A DNA stretch of 64,000 nt, from the NCBI GenBank assembly GCA_001939145.1, contig LSRX01000814.1, positions 102,369-166,368 on the forward strand. The letters are read 5' to 3'. Within the stretch, counting starts at the first letter, position 1. Each line of letters opens with the position of its first letter. Source of the DNA: Symbiodinium microadriaticum. Lineage: Eukaryota; Sar; Dinophyceae; Suessiales; Symbiodiniaceae. Shown here piece after piece: positions 45,678 to 57,239 of this stretch. Both the position numbers and the translations under genes were made by a program. The notes under the pieces were generated by a model. That model did no database searches, had not been told where the DNA came from, and saw only the letters and a program-made list of their open reading frames with translations.

Positions 45678-48600
45678 CTGCACAAGTGCTCACGGCTTCA
45701 ACGAATCCTCCACTTTCAGCTGTTGACTCGTCAAGCAGGGACAAGCAGGTGTCCGTGGCGAGGTCGCGCCGAGGATCAACTTCAGGCTTTAAGCCCTTCT
45801 TCAGTGTGTTTTCGATTTTTGTTCGAGCTTGATTTCTTGGTGCCTCGTGGCCGACGTTGGACTTCGCGGAGGCGTGGAGCAGGGGATTGTCGCTTCGCTT
45901 GCCCATCCTCGGAAATCCCATGAAAAGGCTGAAACTCAAAGCCCTACAGCCCGAAAAGGAGGGGACCCAATATAAGATCGCCCAAATTACGGGATCCTGG
46001 ATGTGAGCACTGCCTGATGCAGGTATCCCTCGTCACATTCCCAAAGCTCTGCCCCAACGGCCGTCGTTCTTTGTTTGAGGCAATGCTCTTGCTGCAGAGC
46101 TCAAACCAAGGACGACTGCAACCCAGTTTGTTGCGGCTCTTACTCGTCTCCTCCAAAACACTTAAACTAGACTTAAACAGGTCGAGGGAGCTGCACCGAC
46201 TTCATGGCACCGATCTCGATGGGATCTCCCAGGGCGGTGCCGGTGCCGTGGCATTCTCCGATTTGCACCTCGCTCGCGGTTCAAGGCCCAGGGCCCATGG
46301 AGGCTACGGGGGTTGTGCGGTTCTGCATCAGGCTTCCCGGATGGCAGAAGGCAGAACTATCTCACGTTAGCAGTCGAAGCTACCCTTACTCCAACAGTGA
46401 ACTCTTCCGAGTGAGCCTCACACTCTCAGGCCGCTCAGAATAAGGAACAGTTCTTCGCATCAACACTGCCCGCTATCATCAAGGTCATAGCAATAGGAAG
46501 ACAGAAATCTGAGCCGAGCAGAACTCCCACGATCCTACGCAGCAAGAATAGAACGGAGGCTCAGGGACTTGTCCCAACAACTCCGAGTTCCTGCAGCAAG
46601 ATGAACTCTCATGATCAAGCCTTGTAATTCTCTTCCCGGCCTCTCCCGGCGACAGCCGAGCCTCTGCCAGCGAGGCGCGGATGCACATCCTTCAGTTTTC
46701 GGCAGCTTCAGCTCCAAGGCTTTTGGGGCCCTGCGCCCTGGGGTAAAGCTTAGGGTGAACTAAAGACGACAGAATGGGAAAGCGTGTTGTTCCAGATCGA
46801 GCGACTGCTGTGAAGGGCCGTGCGGTGCTGTCAGTGAAGCAGATCGGCCATCCTCGCAGAATCGCGGGTTCTGCGAAAAGTTTGGGAGGGTTCTGTGTTC
46901 AGTGAGAGGTCGGCAAGTCGGAACCCACTCATCGTCTTGGGCTGAAGTCAGGACTCTTGACTATGACAGACGCCAGGGCAGCAGATGGCAGCTGCGCCAG
47001 GACACTCGCTTTGCAGCAGTTGCCGAGGTGCCTGGTTGGCACAGCTGCCCATGACGATCCTGGGCAAAAACACAGTGAGCTGTAGGCAAAAGACTCTTCC
47101 CTTGCGCTCAGGCGGGTCGTCAGCTGTCTCAACCCTGGTCATGAGCAACTCTACATTGAAGTATCGAAATCCACCTGGCCCGGTCTGAGACCGTGAAGCC
47201 AACAGACGCAAGCGTGTGCCTCCTGTACACGCACTGGGCCCTAGCTGCCCAGCGCTTCAGCAACGGTGAAGTGAAGATACCGGTTTCGTCGCTCCGAGGG
47301 TCGCCAGGCTCCGCTCTCCAGCCGCCCGCTCGGCATCGTTCTCTGCAGCCAGGTGCACTCCACAGCAGCCCTGGACGAGACCGTTTTCGCGACACTCGTG
47401 ACACTGAAGCCAGAGCTTCCTGTCCCGCTTATATTGATCGGGGTTGTGTATCGTATGTTGCGACTCTTCGTGTCAGGCCAGGATCATCTCATGTTCCCCA
47501 GTGCTGGTGGGACCTCGAGCCTACCTCCTGATGCCTCGCTGCTTCGGCTGTCCTGAAGCTCAACAAACCTTGGATCTTGGTGATGGCATCTTGAAGCCTC
47601 TCCCCGAATGAATCCGTCCGCGCCGACGTCGAAGGTGAAGGCACCTAGGAGATTTGGCTCGTGGTTGGAGCTTTCGTCTCTGTTTTCTTTCTGCTGCTAC
47701 GCCCTTCAAGGCGACTTAAGGTTCTTGTTCGAGCTCATGATCCTGAAGGGCTCCAGGCACAGCTCCCTTCCACAAAGAGAGGCCAAGCCCCACACGCCCT
47801 TTGTAGGACAACATCGTCGCTGCACACTCGCCAATCCAGCCCGCAGGGTGGAGCATCACCTGGGCTTCTCATCCGCCATGGTGCAGGTCCAGGACTCAAG
47901 CTCGCAGTCTCAAACATCCCTCGAAGACTTGCAACGCAGCGACATGCAGTGAACCGGTGTAAACATCAACAGCGCCATGGTGGAAGGCTGAGGCCAGCCT
48001 TACTAGTTGAGGCTAGTGGCCAGCACGCCCATGCAGACGGCATACTTCAGCTGCGCCTGATCCTTCATGTTGTCCTGAAGCGCACCGTGCTTTTTTAGGA
48101 TTAGGTCTCACAGGCTTTGCGTCGCTTGACATTCTTTCATGCAAGAACAGAACAGTCTTTCTCGCCCAGCGCCGGCTCGTCAGGGACCCACATGCTGATG
48201 CGCAAATCGCCTCAACGCCCCTGAGCTTAATGCAATGCATTTCGCAAACTCTTCCCCGTCCTCGCTCAGCGGCGCAATCTTCTCTCCGATGCGTGTGTGC
48301 CGCCTGTCGATCGTGGCCCGTACATGAGGTCGTCAAAGGGGAGAGATTTTGGATTTGAGAAGCTTTTTTGCCGTCGGAGATGCATGTACATAGCCGTCCT
48401 GACACATCGTCCATGCTCAGGGAAGTTGCTGGACTACGTGGCCCGAAGCAGAGTCCCTGTACAGGCACGGAGAACAGCATCAGCTTCCGTCTCTGCCTTG
48501 ATGTACAACTTCATGTTTTGCTTGCAGATGAGAGCTTGAACTGCTCTGCGGCTTCGAAATTCTGGTAAACGGTCTCAGGATTCTTCGTGCATGGGATGGG

Positions 48601-51600
48601 AGGGGGCTTGGGATTGAGACACAACATGGGATTCCGTGACAAGGAAATTGATGCGGTACGAGTCTTGCACGAATCCAAGCCTGCAAGAGCCAAGACCCAG
48701 GCACCCACTCAACAGACAAACACATGCAGCACCAAACCCAAAGCGGCAAGTATCTGCCTGACCATCATGTGTGCCGCTGCGTTCGTTGCGACCAGAGAAG
48801 CAGAGCAAGCTGTATCCACCTTAGCATCACCGCAGAGCCAACTGTTCGGGGAACTCCGAGGATGCATGCGGCAAGTTCAAGGTTCGGAGTTCCATCCAGT
48901 ACCCTAGAAAGTTGGGAATTTTGGGCTTGCCCTTCTTGTGGATTATGAAGGATTTGCTCCATCAGCTTTTCGCCACGCGGCCGTGACGTTGGGACCAGTC
49001 AGTCCTCGGCTTGGTCTTGGGCCTTAAGGAGTCAGTATGGTCTTTGGACTATGTACTACAGGAACACCCGGGCCCCAGAGGCACAAAGGCGCTTCTCGTC
49101 GTCTGGCGTGCTAATCCAACACTCTTGCATCCTCCTTGTGGAGTGCCATCTGCTTCAGTCTTGAATTTTGCTGGGCAAGGCCTGGCCCGCCTTGTCCTCA
49201 ACGTTTTTCTGTTGTGACTTGTGGGTGTCGCTACGGTGAAGGATATACTGAATATGGTGAAAGTTGGTTCGCATTGGGCCAGCTCGGCTTGGCTTGGTCG
49301 GCACAAGGTTGATTAGCTGTTGTCTCCTCTCTTGGCTGTATGTATATACATACGTACAGAATACAGAGACACATGTGTACATATGTGTATGTGTATATGT
49401 ATATAGATATATATATATATATATAAATATATATATATATATGCTACCCTTGCCTTTTTGGTGGCTTTCCAGGACACGTGAAGGAGCATGTTCCCAAAAC
49501 TCGGGGCCATGTTCAGTTTTTTAATGCGAACCCGTGTTTATCTGCTTCGGCATTGTGCTGCGAGGATTGTCTTCATCCGGAATCCAGGTCAGGCGAAATA
49601 TAGTCAGCATAATGAAACAAAGCTACCCCTAAGGCTTATACCAGACTAGCTGCAGGATCGCTACTCTCCTAACCATTAACTTTTAAAGTTGAGGGCTGCA
49701 TGTAAGCTAAGCTGTCAGGTTACAATCAGGGCTTCCGGCTAATGTTTTGGCGCTAGGATGACCATTCATGATATTCCTGCAGTTCAGGGTTTGCATTTCG
49801 GGTAATTTGTTTGTGAGAGTGGAGGTGGGGTGGGGGAGGGGCTATCGAGGGTAAAATCAGTTGCCATTGCGACGACTATCAGGGCCAAGGCCCGATCTTA
49901 GTGTTAAGGTTGACGTTGTTCAGAATGAGGAACCACTTCAACTTCACTTTGGTTCTTGGGGCTTGATCCCTAGTCTGCATGTAAATATCAGAGTTGCCGT
50001 GGGAGTTCATATGGGGGCCGATGTTGAGCTTGGGGAAGAAGCGTCGGCAATAGTGAATAATGCAGACACAGTGAATATGGGCAGGAGTGGTGAATAATGC
50101 GATGACGGTCCATATGGGCATTTGCAAAAGCTCATGTTAAATCCGCTGGCAGTACTTCAGGGTCGGAAAAGCTTTCTTGCGCCCATATGAGGGCTGCCAT
50201 TTAGGCCACCATAATACTAAGCTGAATCGTATGCTACAATAGAAGAAACGTTGGGGTTGATGTTGGCTTATTACTACTACCAAGTAGGGATCATGTTGGG
50301 CCAGCAGCACTGTTTATCTTCAGCCATGTCCAATAGATTTCAGTGAGTAACACACGGAAAAAACACTACATACTATCGTGGGTTTGCTTTGCATACGGCT
50401 CTAGAAGGATAGGGTAGCACGCTGGCACTCAAAGTAGGGTGAATATGAAAAGCCGTGGCATTCCTAGGTCGATTGCTACTAGGAATGATATTGTTTCCAA
50501 TGGACTTCAGTGAGCAAGACACGGGAAACAACGCTACTTTTGTGCATCGTGGATTTGATTTGCATGCAACGCTGGAAGGGTAGGCTGTCATGCTGGCACG
50601 CGGCCGGCCATGCTAAACATGGGCAGGGCAAGTGAATTGGAGTTCAGTCCGAAGTATTGAACTTCAATCCTGAGGATTGAACTTCAATACTCCCGGATCC
50701 AAGATTCGATTCAAAATTCCGTAAGCTGGCCTTCAAAACCATATTATATATATATATATATGTATACATAAGTGTATAATTATGGAGATGCGCACATGTA
50801 TGTGTTATGTACTTGTGTATTCATTTGTGTAGTTTATTTGCGTTGCTTCTTCTGTTTCGATCATATCCTATGTGAATATCAACTTTCTTATATATCCCGC
50901 GGCGGTGCATGGGTGTCAGCTCCGTTCAGGATCTTAGAACCCAACCCGATAGCTTGCTGCAACCTCGGACGATGCATCGGGACTTGTCCGCACCGGCGCT
51001 CCAACTCCAGCCCAAAAATCCTTTTCATCTAGGGTGGGCTTCGAAGAGTGCTGGTACAGACACACACACACACACACTTTTCGCACAGCAGGCTCAAAGC
51101 TTCGCGAGACCCAAGGAGGCAGCAATCAAAATGGCGTTGTCCTTCTGCCCTTCCCCCCTTGCTGAGTTCCTTTCTCATTCCTTCCTTCCTTCCCTCCTTT
51201 GCGGGTTCCTGATTGGCAGCTTTTGTTTGTTCCATGTGTTGAACTGTTGAACTATTGTTGACCTGCATTCCTTAAGGCTCGGAGCTCGAACAACGCTAAA
51301 CCCTAACATGGGCTATCGGAGCTAGAATGCCTCAGGCCGTAGATGTAGGTCAACGTCAACCTAATGGAACCAAGGCCAAGCGATTGAACTGCAAACTCGG
51401 ATGATGGGATTCCTTCGGAGGTCCTGAGGTGGCTGCCACAATCCCAAAGACCGCCAAGCTCATAATGAAGCCCTGTTGGGATCTTCCAGGCGGATAACAA
51501 CGATCAAAAACCAAAAGCTTCGGCAACGGAGGACAGCACATGACTGCTATGCAAGTCGTGGCTCCGAGGCAATGCGAAAGCCGGGAGCAAGTCACGTAGC

Positions 51601-54355
51601 CCGAGTTGTTGGTGAGACTCAGTTCGACAGGAGATAAATTTCAGGTAGAGGGACTACAGGGCTTGCTTCGACCAAGCTCCAACTTAGCCAGCTATAGTAG
51701 ATCCAGAGCCCGCAAAAGTTCTTTCAGCACGTGGTACGCAAGCAAACTCCGCGCTCGGAACACAAACCTGGTACCTGAGACAGCACTCGAACCTCTCCTT
51801 TTGCCTCAACTCCCCAGGGGATAGAGCCCTGCTGAGTCCGCCGCCAATACTGGTCTTGCCTTGCACAGGACTCGGATCGGTGAAAGGAAACCCGGTGATG
51901 CGTTTTCTGGTTTAGGGTTTTGGGGAGTACGGGTTTAGGGTTGAGGGCTACGAAAAGGTTCTGCACATCTTGGAAACTGAAGCAAATTTGCCAGGAGCAC
52001 TGACAAGGGGTATGGGACGCAAATTCTAGGCATATGGGCGCTGGCTCTGATGCTACTGATGTCCGCCCCGATGCAAGTGACGCACAGATACACGGCCTCA
52101 GATAGATCTGGTTCCACTCGCTGCCCGAATCGCCCATGAACGTGCCGACCCGTTTTCCTTCCAACGACTGACGATGGCAGAGATCGCACCAAGCAGGCAA
52201 GCTCAAGGCAAGACTGCAAACCTTGAAACCCTAAACCCTCATAATTACACCCTACCCGAAACTCGACTGAAGGTCACATAGCAGTGGCCTCGCAAGGCGC
52301 GTTTCGTCCAGCCCGCCTTCCAAAGCACCTGATAAAACAAAACCCACTTCACCAATGAAAGCAGTTACCTTCATCATGCGTTCTTCAAGACTCGAGGCTG
52401 TCTGGGACTTCGGTCTGGCAAGGTGAAGTTCAGTGATTACGACTGGGGACTCATCCTGAGCCACATCTTCAACGAATCCCGATGACATGGACAATGACAG
52501 GCCCTCCGGCCTTTGTGCGTTTTATCACGGGACATAACCGGCAGGAGTGCTGTAGCAGCTTCGCCCTTGCTTTCCGCGACTTCACTGCTTGAAGCCTACG
52601 CCCTTACGGCTCTGAACGACTCTGAATAGGTCCTAACTGTCAAAACTCTGAAGCCCCAATCTTCCCCACGTTGCTTGGGCCTCGTAACCCACTTCGAGGA
52701 CCCACCGTTGACTTGGCGCGATCGCCTCAAGAGTTTGCGCTTTGCTTGCGTTTCGGCGTCGACGACCTTGATCTCTGGGGGCTGAAGCTGCTACTTGGGG
52801 CGGTGGGCTCTGCACGTTGGGTCCGGAATGCCGGAAAGGTTGGGTTCGGGTCTGCGAGACTCCCACGTCTCCACTGGCAGGCTTGCATTCCAGATTAAAC
52901 CCAGCATCCAAGTGCCTGCGACCCCCAACATGAGCAAACCCCGATGAGCCTGAGCTTCTTCGAGGTCGATGCCGAAGAAGTCGTTGTCAAAGCCTGGCTC
53001 CGCTTTGCTTTGCAAGTGCCTTGACTGGGGCTTTCTACTTGGGGTTTAGGGTTTAGGGTTCTAGACTTCGACTTCTTTCCAATGGCATCTCCTGGATCAC
53101 CGCACCCGAGCTGCTTGCAACATAACAAGACCTTGCTGCCAAGGAGGCTCTGAAACCCAAGCCAAAGAGAAGCAGAAACTCCCAGTGCCAAAACCTTAAA
53201 CTCTAACCCTGAAACAGACCCGACGCCCCAAAAACTAAACCCTGAGCAAGCCAATGGAAACCGGAAACCCTGAAAAGCCGCCACCGGGCCTATTAACTGG
53301 TCTTCGTTCACGAAGGAACCTTGACAAGCGGCGACGTCACGTTCGATTTCTGGATTTGGGGGTCTGAGGTTACAGTAGGGTGTTGGGCTCAGGGTTTAGG
53401 ACTGAAGCGACGGTTCTTTAGAGCATTCTTGAGGATTTCTATTAAATGAGGCATGGCTTTGTACATAATTAAGGATCCTTGGAAAGGATCTTGGTGCTTG
53501 CATTGCTTTCGGCAACTCCCGGATCGGCTCCAAGAAGAAACTCGAAAGGCCCTACAGCCCTCGAACCAGCTTCCGCGGGTCTGGTAAGCAGCATCCGAGA
53601 TCCGGGCCATGCATGATGTATGCCAAACCACGCATGGGCGCATCACGCTCGGGCGAGTAGTACAAATCCTGGACTTCGCATGGCTGGAGGGCACGACTTA
53701 GAGCTTCAAGGTACGCGCTGTCACCCTAAACCAGCATTAAAAACCAAGTTGAGACTGATAGAAGAATTGCTTCGGGCCGATCACAATCACTGAAATTTGC
53801 GGCCGAGAAGGTTTGCAGTTTGCCGTGTCAGTTGCAGTCTGTCTGTGCTCAAAGCCTGAAGCATCTCTCGGTTGCGCCTTTTCCAACTCGGAACTCTCAG
53901 CAGCATTGATGCTGAATCCGGACATGCAACACGTAGCTCACACACCTCAGACCCAAGTCGTTTCCTCAACACTGGAATTGCAAACCGGCTTCCGATCTGG
54001 AGACCGTACTCCTAGCTCCTGTTCATCGTCATGTCTAGGGCCTAGACCCGAGAGACCCGAGATTGGTGAGCGAGAAACCCATGGCCTTGTCGAAGCGCGT
54101 GATGGGTGGCTCCACGAGCGTGTCAGTGCCGGCGCTGAAAAGCCTCGTCTTTGCGGTGTCCCACCGCACCCGAGAGGCAACCAGGGCTGCGGCTTTCAAG
54201 CGGTCCAAAGACAGTCCCCGTCTCTGCATGCTGCTTTATGCTGCTTTAGCCCTCAAGCCTCAGGGATCCAACAAGAGAAAACAACTCTTGCTCCAGGCTG
54301 CGCGAAGCTCATGTCACAGTTCTCTGCGCCGGCGGGGAAGCGCTCGGTCATGGAC
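45240..54355 (-). CDS. Type I polyketide synthase, ketosynthase domain (whole gene span)
   Basis: Ketosynthases catalyse the decarboxylative Claisen condensation that extends a polyketide chain on an acyl carrier protein. Read on the minus strand, short exons over 9 kb present the KS motifs in order: SMTERFPAGAEN (start), GTDTLVEPPITRFDK, DLYYSPERDAP, FDNDFFGIDLEEAQ, QRWVLEVGYE, GKRVGTFMGDSGSEW, VDTACSAS (nucleophilic Cys), ECHGTGTALGDPIEIG (first His), KSNVGHE (second His), EANAGTCGFIK and LNPHLDVSAYPVMFT. Most joins placed keep frame and phase. All but one or two of the introns flanked by identified exons have GC donors and AG acceptors, mostly followed by G. Dinoflagellate type I KS genes are known; the product here is not predictable. 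Exons of the 52.1-48.8 and 48.7-46.3 kb intervals are mostly unidentified, and a frame break lies near 45.41 kb. Confidence 0.8.
45844..45907 (-). CDS. KS second catalytic His exon
   Basis: 64 bases after TTCCGAG|G, reading MGKRSDNPLLHASAKSNVGH plus E. KSNVGH holds the conserved Lys and second catalytic His. The donor is GC (CACGAG|GCACC). The join to the next exon gives GHEEANAG, the expected family sequence, which is strong evidence that the GC donor is real. Confidence 0.88.
46195..46268 (-). CDS. KS first catalytic His exon
   Basis: 74 bases after GAGCGAG|G, reading VQIGECHGTGTALGDPIEIG then AMKSV. HGTGT is the first catalytic His motif of KS domains. The donor is GC (TCGGT|GCAGCT), and the phase-2 join to the next exon restores SVMGKRS. 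Confidence 0.88.
48763..48819 (-). CDS. KS active-site cysteine exon
   Basis: A 57-base, 19-codon exon after GCTAAG|G reads VDTACSASLVATNAAAHMM; the Cys of DTACSAS is the acyl-accepting nucleophile. It ends at ATG|GTCAGG, a GT donor, the one clear exception among the GC donors here. Immediately downstream a frame at about 48690-48630 (SLSRNPMLCLNP) may be the next exon, and RIGEKIAPLSEDGEEFAKCI at about 48270-48205 another. The phases of these were not fixed. Confidence 0.78.
49391..49442. repeat. (TA)n microsatellite
   Basis: An imperfect TA run inside the large intron interval of the KS gene. A second TA run lies at 50743-50762 and a CA run at 51059-51078. Confidence 0.9.
50326..50602. repeat. 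Pair of diverged direct repeats, about 105 bases each
   Basis: Unit 1 (50326-50432) and unit 2 (50493-50602) share TCCAAT.GA.TTCAGTGAG, then ACACGG.AA.A, then a GCATGC/GCATAC segment and a GCTGGCAC end. They differ at many positions. They lie within the long intron interval of the KS gene. Confidence 0.6.
50654..50690. repeat. Near-perfect 37-base hairpin
   Basis: GTATTGAACTTCAATCCT, one G, then AGGATTGAACTTCAATAC. The arms pair along 17 of 18 positions with a single C-C mismatch and almost no loop. Confidence 0.8.
51361..51388 (-). CDS. Tentative KS micro-exon (NR motif)
   Basis: TTTGCAG|TTCAATCGC...ATTAG|GTTGAC gives FNRLALVPL, which fits the place of the SI.ANR.SY block before the active-site Cys. 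It is too short to be sure. Confidence 0.25.
52097..52993 (-). CDS. KS exons 4-6
   Basis: Exon 52993-52950 (GCCAG|G to CTCAG|GC) reads FDNDFFGIDLEEAQ, the conserved block before the MDPQQR motif. Exon 52725-52681 (CTTGAG|G to ACGAG|GC) reads AIAPSQRWVLEVGYE. The family's usual Met-Asp is Ile-Ala here, an oddity in an otherwise well-kept motif. Exon 52167-52097 (CGTCAG|T to CTGAG|GC) reads SLEGKRVGTFMGDSGSEWNQ, the VGVFVG block. Phases agree across all three, though about a dozen residues expected between the last two are not accounted for. Confidence 0.72.
52255..52494 (-). CDS. Possible extra exon within the KS gene span
   Basis: A clean open frame reads SGFVEDVAQDESPVVITELH and TAFIGEVGFVLSGALEGG. 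It lies between two KS exons but matches no KS motif, so it may be intronic, alternatively spliced or chance. Confidence 0.3.
53608..54355 (-). CDS. KS exons 1-3 (domain start)
   Basis: Exon 54355 to about 54302 follows AATGTGAG|G and carries the KS entry motif with SMTERFPAGAENCD. Exon 54134-54086 lies between CTTTTCAG and ACAAG|GC and reads AGTDTLVEPPITRFDK. Exon 53668-53608 lies between GTCCAG and CATG|GC and reads DLYYSPERDAPMRGLAYIMH, matching the YY.P...APGK.YVRHG block of KS domains. The end of the first exon is uncertain: a few residues around the usual FW motif are missing, so a micro-exon may be overlooked. Confidence 0.72.
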
Positions 54356-55447
54356 CTCACATTTCATGCACAAGCTGTTAAGGCAAGACTTGCTCGCGCA
54401 CTTTGGAGTTTTGAACCGCTTGGGGAGTTTACGGGTCAGGCTTTCGTCCTCAAGAGCTGCAACCTCAACATCTCCAAAGGCACGGCATCCAAATAGTCAA
54501 TCTAAAGCCTTCAGCCAAACGCAGAAGCCGCCCAGTCGCTTCACATGCACGCGGTCGCATCCCTGCTCGCCTTGCGCACTCAGTTCACAAGTAGGGTTGT
54601 TGAGTTTGGGGTTTTGGGGTTTTTGGGAGAAAGGGGTGGGTACGGCGCTGCTGCTTTGGCACCTCATCCCGAGCCGGAAGCTTCTCGAGTTTGCCTGCTG
54701 AAACCTTGAGGAACCGAGTCAGCCCTAACAAAGTGTACTGTAAGTGTTTGTGGTACCAAACATAGAACCCTAACCTCTTTTGAGGAGTCCTTCGGTCCGT
54801 CAGGAATATACACATGGGAAGGAAGCCCGAATTTGACTCGCAGAAAACCTTAAACACCCGAAATCGTATTACCCTGAACCCCTGCAACCTCAGCCCTGAA
54901 CCTCAACACCCTAGCACCCAAAGGCCTAGATCCCTAAACCCGGAAACACTTGAGACGCGACTGGTGCCTGGGCACTTTGGCAGCTGGCGGAACTGGAGCG
55001 GTTCGGCCTCAAATGATCGGTTGCAGGGTCTCGAAAGCAGAGGGTGTCAGGCCCTGCCAGCATACGCAGCTTGGCGGATTGAGGATCAGGCGCGCTCAGG
55101 CAGCTTGAGGATTTTCAACGTTTGGGCTTATTGCTCCGGCTAAGCGTTTACACTTTCCAACAGCTGCAAGAACTTTCTGGCCTTGTCCATGAGCCAGTTC
55201 TGCAGGACCAAGCAGTCGTCGTGGTCCGGGAGATACCTGCGTAGGTTGAGGGTTTAAGGGTCGAGCGTGCTACGGGTGCTTGGGTACAGGCTGTAGAGGT
55301 ATGCAGACTGCCAGTGCATGTTAAGTGTTTGGAGGAGTTTGCGGCTCAGTTGGAGATGGCTTGCAAGCCAAGGTGCTACGAGTAACTTCAAGCACGCACG
55401 CTCTTCTGAGTTGTCAGCGAGAAGCCAAGAAGTGACAGGCACAAGAC

Positions 55448-55558
55448 CTCGAGTCCCTCCCCCAAACGCCTGTACTCCATCTGGTCATGCCGGAAGAAGA
55501 CCATGGTCCCCGCTCTCAGGAGCAGCCGCATCGGCAAGCCCACCTCCACAGCGAGATC
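55448..55558 (-). CDS. Probable exon upstream of the KS domain
   Basis: 111 bases, 37 codons, between GGGAAG|G and CTCGAG|GTC, reading LLLRAGTMVFFRHDQMEYRR among others. It lies 1.1 kb upstream of the KS start on the same strand. A GT.V.FR.D...Y pattern of this kind may belong to the N-terminal extension of dinoflagellate KS proteins; this is from memory and uncertain. A further open frame at about 55440-55275 (SWLLADNSEERACLKLLVAP) may be the next exon. Confidence 0.5.
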
Positions 55559-55584
55559 CTTCCCTCATCCCGGATCCAAAAAAC

Positions 55585-55660
55585 ACTAAACCCTAAACCC
55601 TAAATCCTAAACCCAAAATCCTAAACTCTAAACCCTAAACCCTAACCCAAACAGACCCAA
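55585..55660. repeat. Interstitial CCCTAAA telomere-type tract
   Basis: About ten CCCTAAA-type units, partly degenerate (CCTAAAT, CTCTAAA). Shorter inverse TTTAGGG pairs lie at about 53040-53055 and 55780-55797. Plant-type repeats of this kind are reported for dinoflagellate telomeres. Confidence 0.75.
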
Positions 55661-57239
55661 CGCCCGAGGAGCTCCGGAGATCTCCAAGGAACCGAAACGG
55701 AGGCCAAGGCCTCGGGGCCCTTGGGTCGCAGCTCGAGGATGCCTTGGCCTTCCACCTGCCCAGATGGGGCTTAAGCCTACGGTTTAGGGTTTAGGGTTGA
55801 GGGTCCCAGATGGGGCTTAAGCCTGAGGGTCTAAGGATTTCAGGGCTTCAGGGTCTGAGATTTAAGGGCTTGCGGGAATTGTGGGGTTTCGAGCTTTGCG
55901 GGGATAAGGGTCTCCAAGGGCTTTCGTGTTGGAGGTCGGAGTGGGCTTCAGGGCTCAAGGATCAGAGTTCGGACTTTGCGTTCTGGGCTCGGGGCTCCTG
56001 GCGCTGAAGGAGAATCGCGGCTTATCTTAGATCAGCTCCCAACAAACTGGCCTGCACGGGCAAAGCACATTTACCAGAAGTCGCTGGACCTTCTGCAGTT
56101 CTTTCACAGCATCTGAGAATCTCGAGCCCCTTCTTTTGAATAGGCCAAGACGGCCAAGACGTGAAGCCCTGAACCCTGAATCCGAAGATTCTACTTGACC
56201 TCATAGAAGGCGCAGAGTCGGCGCGAGAGAACCTTGCAACTTGGTCTTTGCAGTCTCTGAGTTCGAAGGGCTCGATGTGTGCTTCAGATCATCGAGTGCC
56301 CTCTTTCGGTTTCGGCATGGGCTGAAGCGCAAGCGAGGGCGGGTCTGGCGCACTCAAGGTTCTGTGAACCCAGCCAAGGAGCCCAGGACATGAACTCCTC
56401 AGACATTCGCCGATCCCTTTCGTCCATGGCACCCGCCTGGCCCACCAAGGAGACCTTGTTTCTGCAATACCGAAGTTCTTCATCTCCAATCAACGACGCG
56501 CAGTGCTGCCAAGTGGCACCCTCGGCAGTATGCGGGATCCTGCTGCAAGGTTTGCTTCGCTTAGTTTAGGGCGGCATGCCGGACCGGGTCTTTCAAGTTT
56601 CCAGCTCGGCTCAAAATCTCAACTCCTCAACCTGTTCACTAGGAACCTTCAACCCCCCAGGGAGAGCAAGAGAGACGAAGCTCGCTTGAGGCTTGCCTAC
56701 ACCACAAAGCCCGCGATAAAGCGGAGAGCCTAACTTTGAACCCTTCCACCACTCTCCCCGAAGCCCGACGAAGGCAAAGCTGAAGCCACAGGCCTGAGGA
56801 TGCTTCCCGTCTTGCTGTGCCTTGCTGCTGAAGACAGTTTCGGGGCTCCGGGCCAACTAGGGGCAGAAGTTTGCGTGCCGGCATTTTTGGCCCGGTACTT
56901 TAGCCAACCCTCATCCCAAATTTCGACCATCAAAGAAGTCGTTCTCCCCATGGCTTCAGATGAAGATCTGGGGCTGCTCCTGCAGCGACAAACCCCATCT
57001 GGACCTTTCTCTTTCTCGGGGTTTGACATGCCTGAACACAGAACATGAAATCCCACCCGAGGCAAGCTTGTCAGCAAGACCGAAACCGATTGCCCTTGCA
57101 GCCCAGCTGCGCACTCTTGGCGCCGAAGGCCTCGCAACAAGGAAGGCTGACTTGGTGCTTTGATTTAGGCCTGGGCATACCCATGCTATGAATCCCAACG
57201 AACACCAGCACCGAGCTTCAAAGCTTCACGTGCCCTGGC

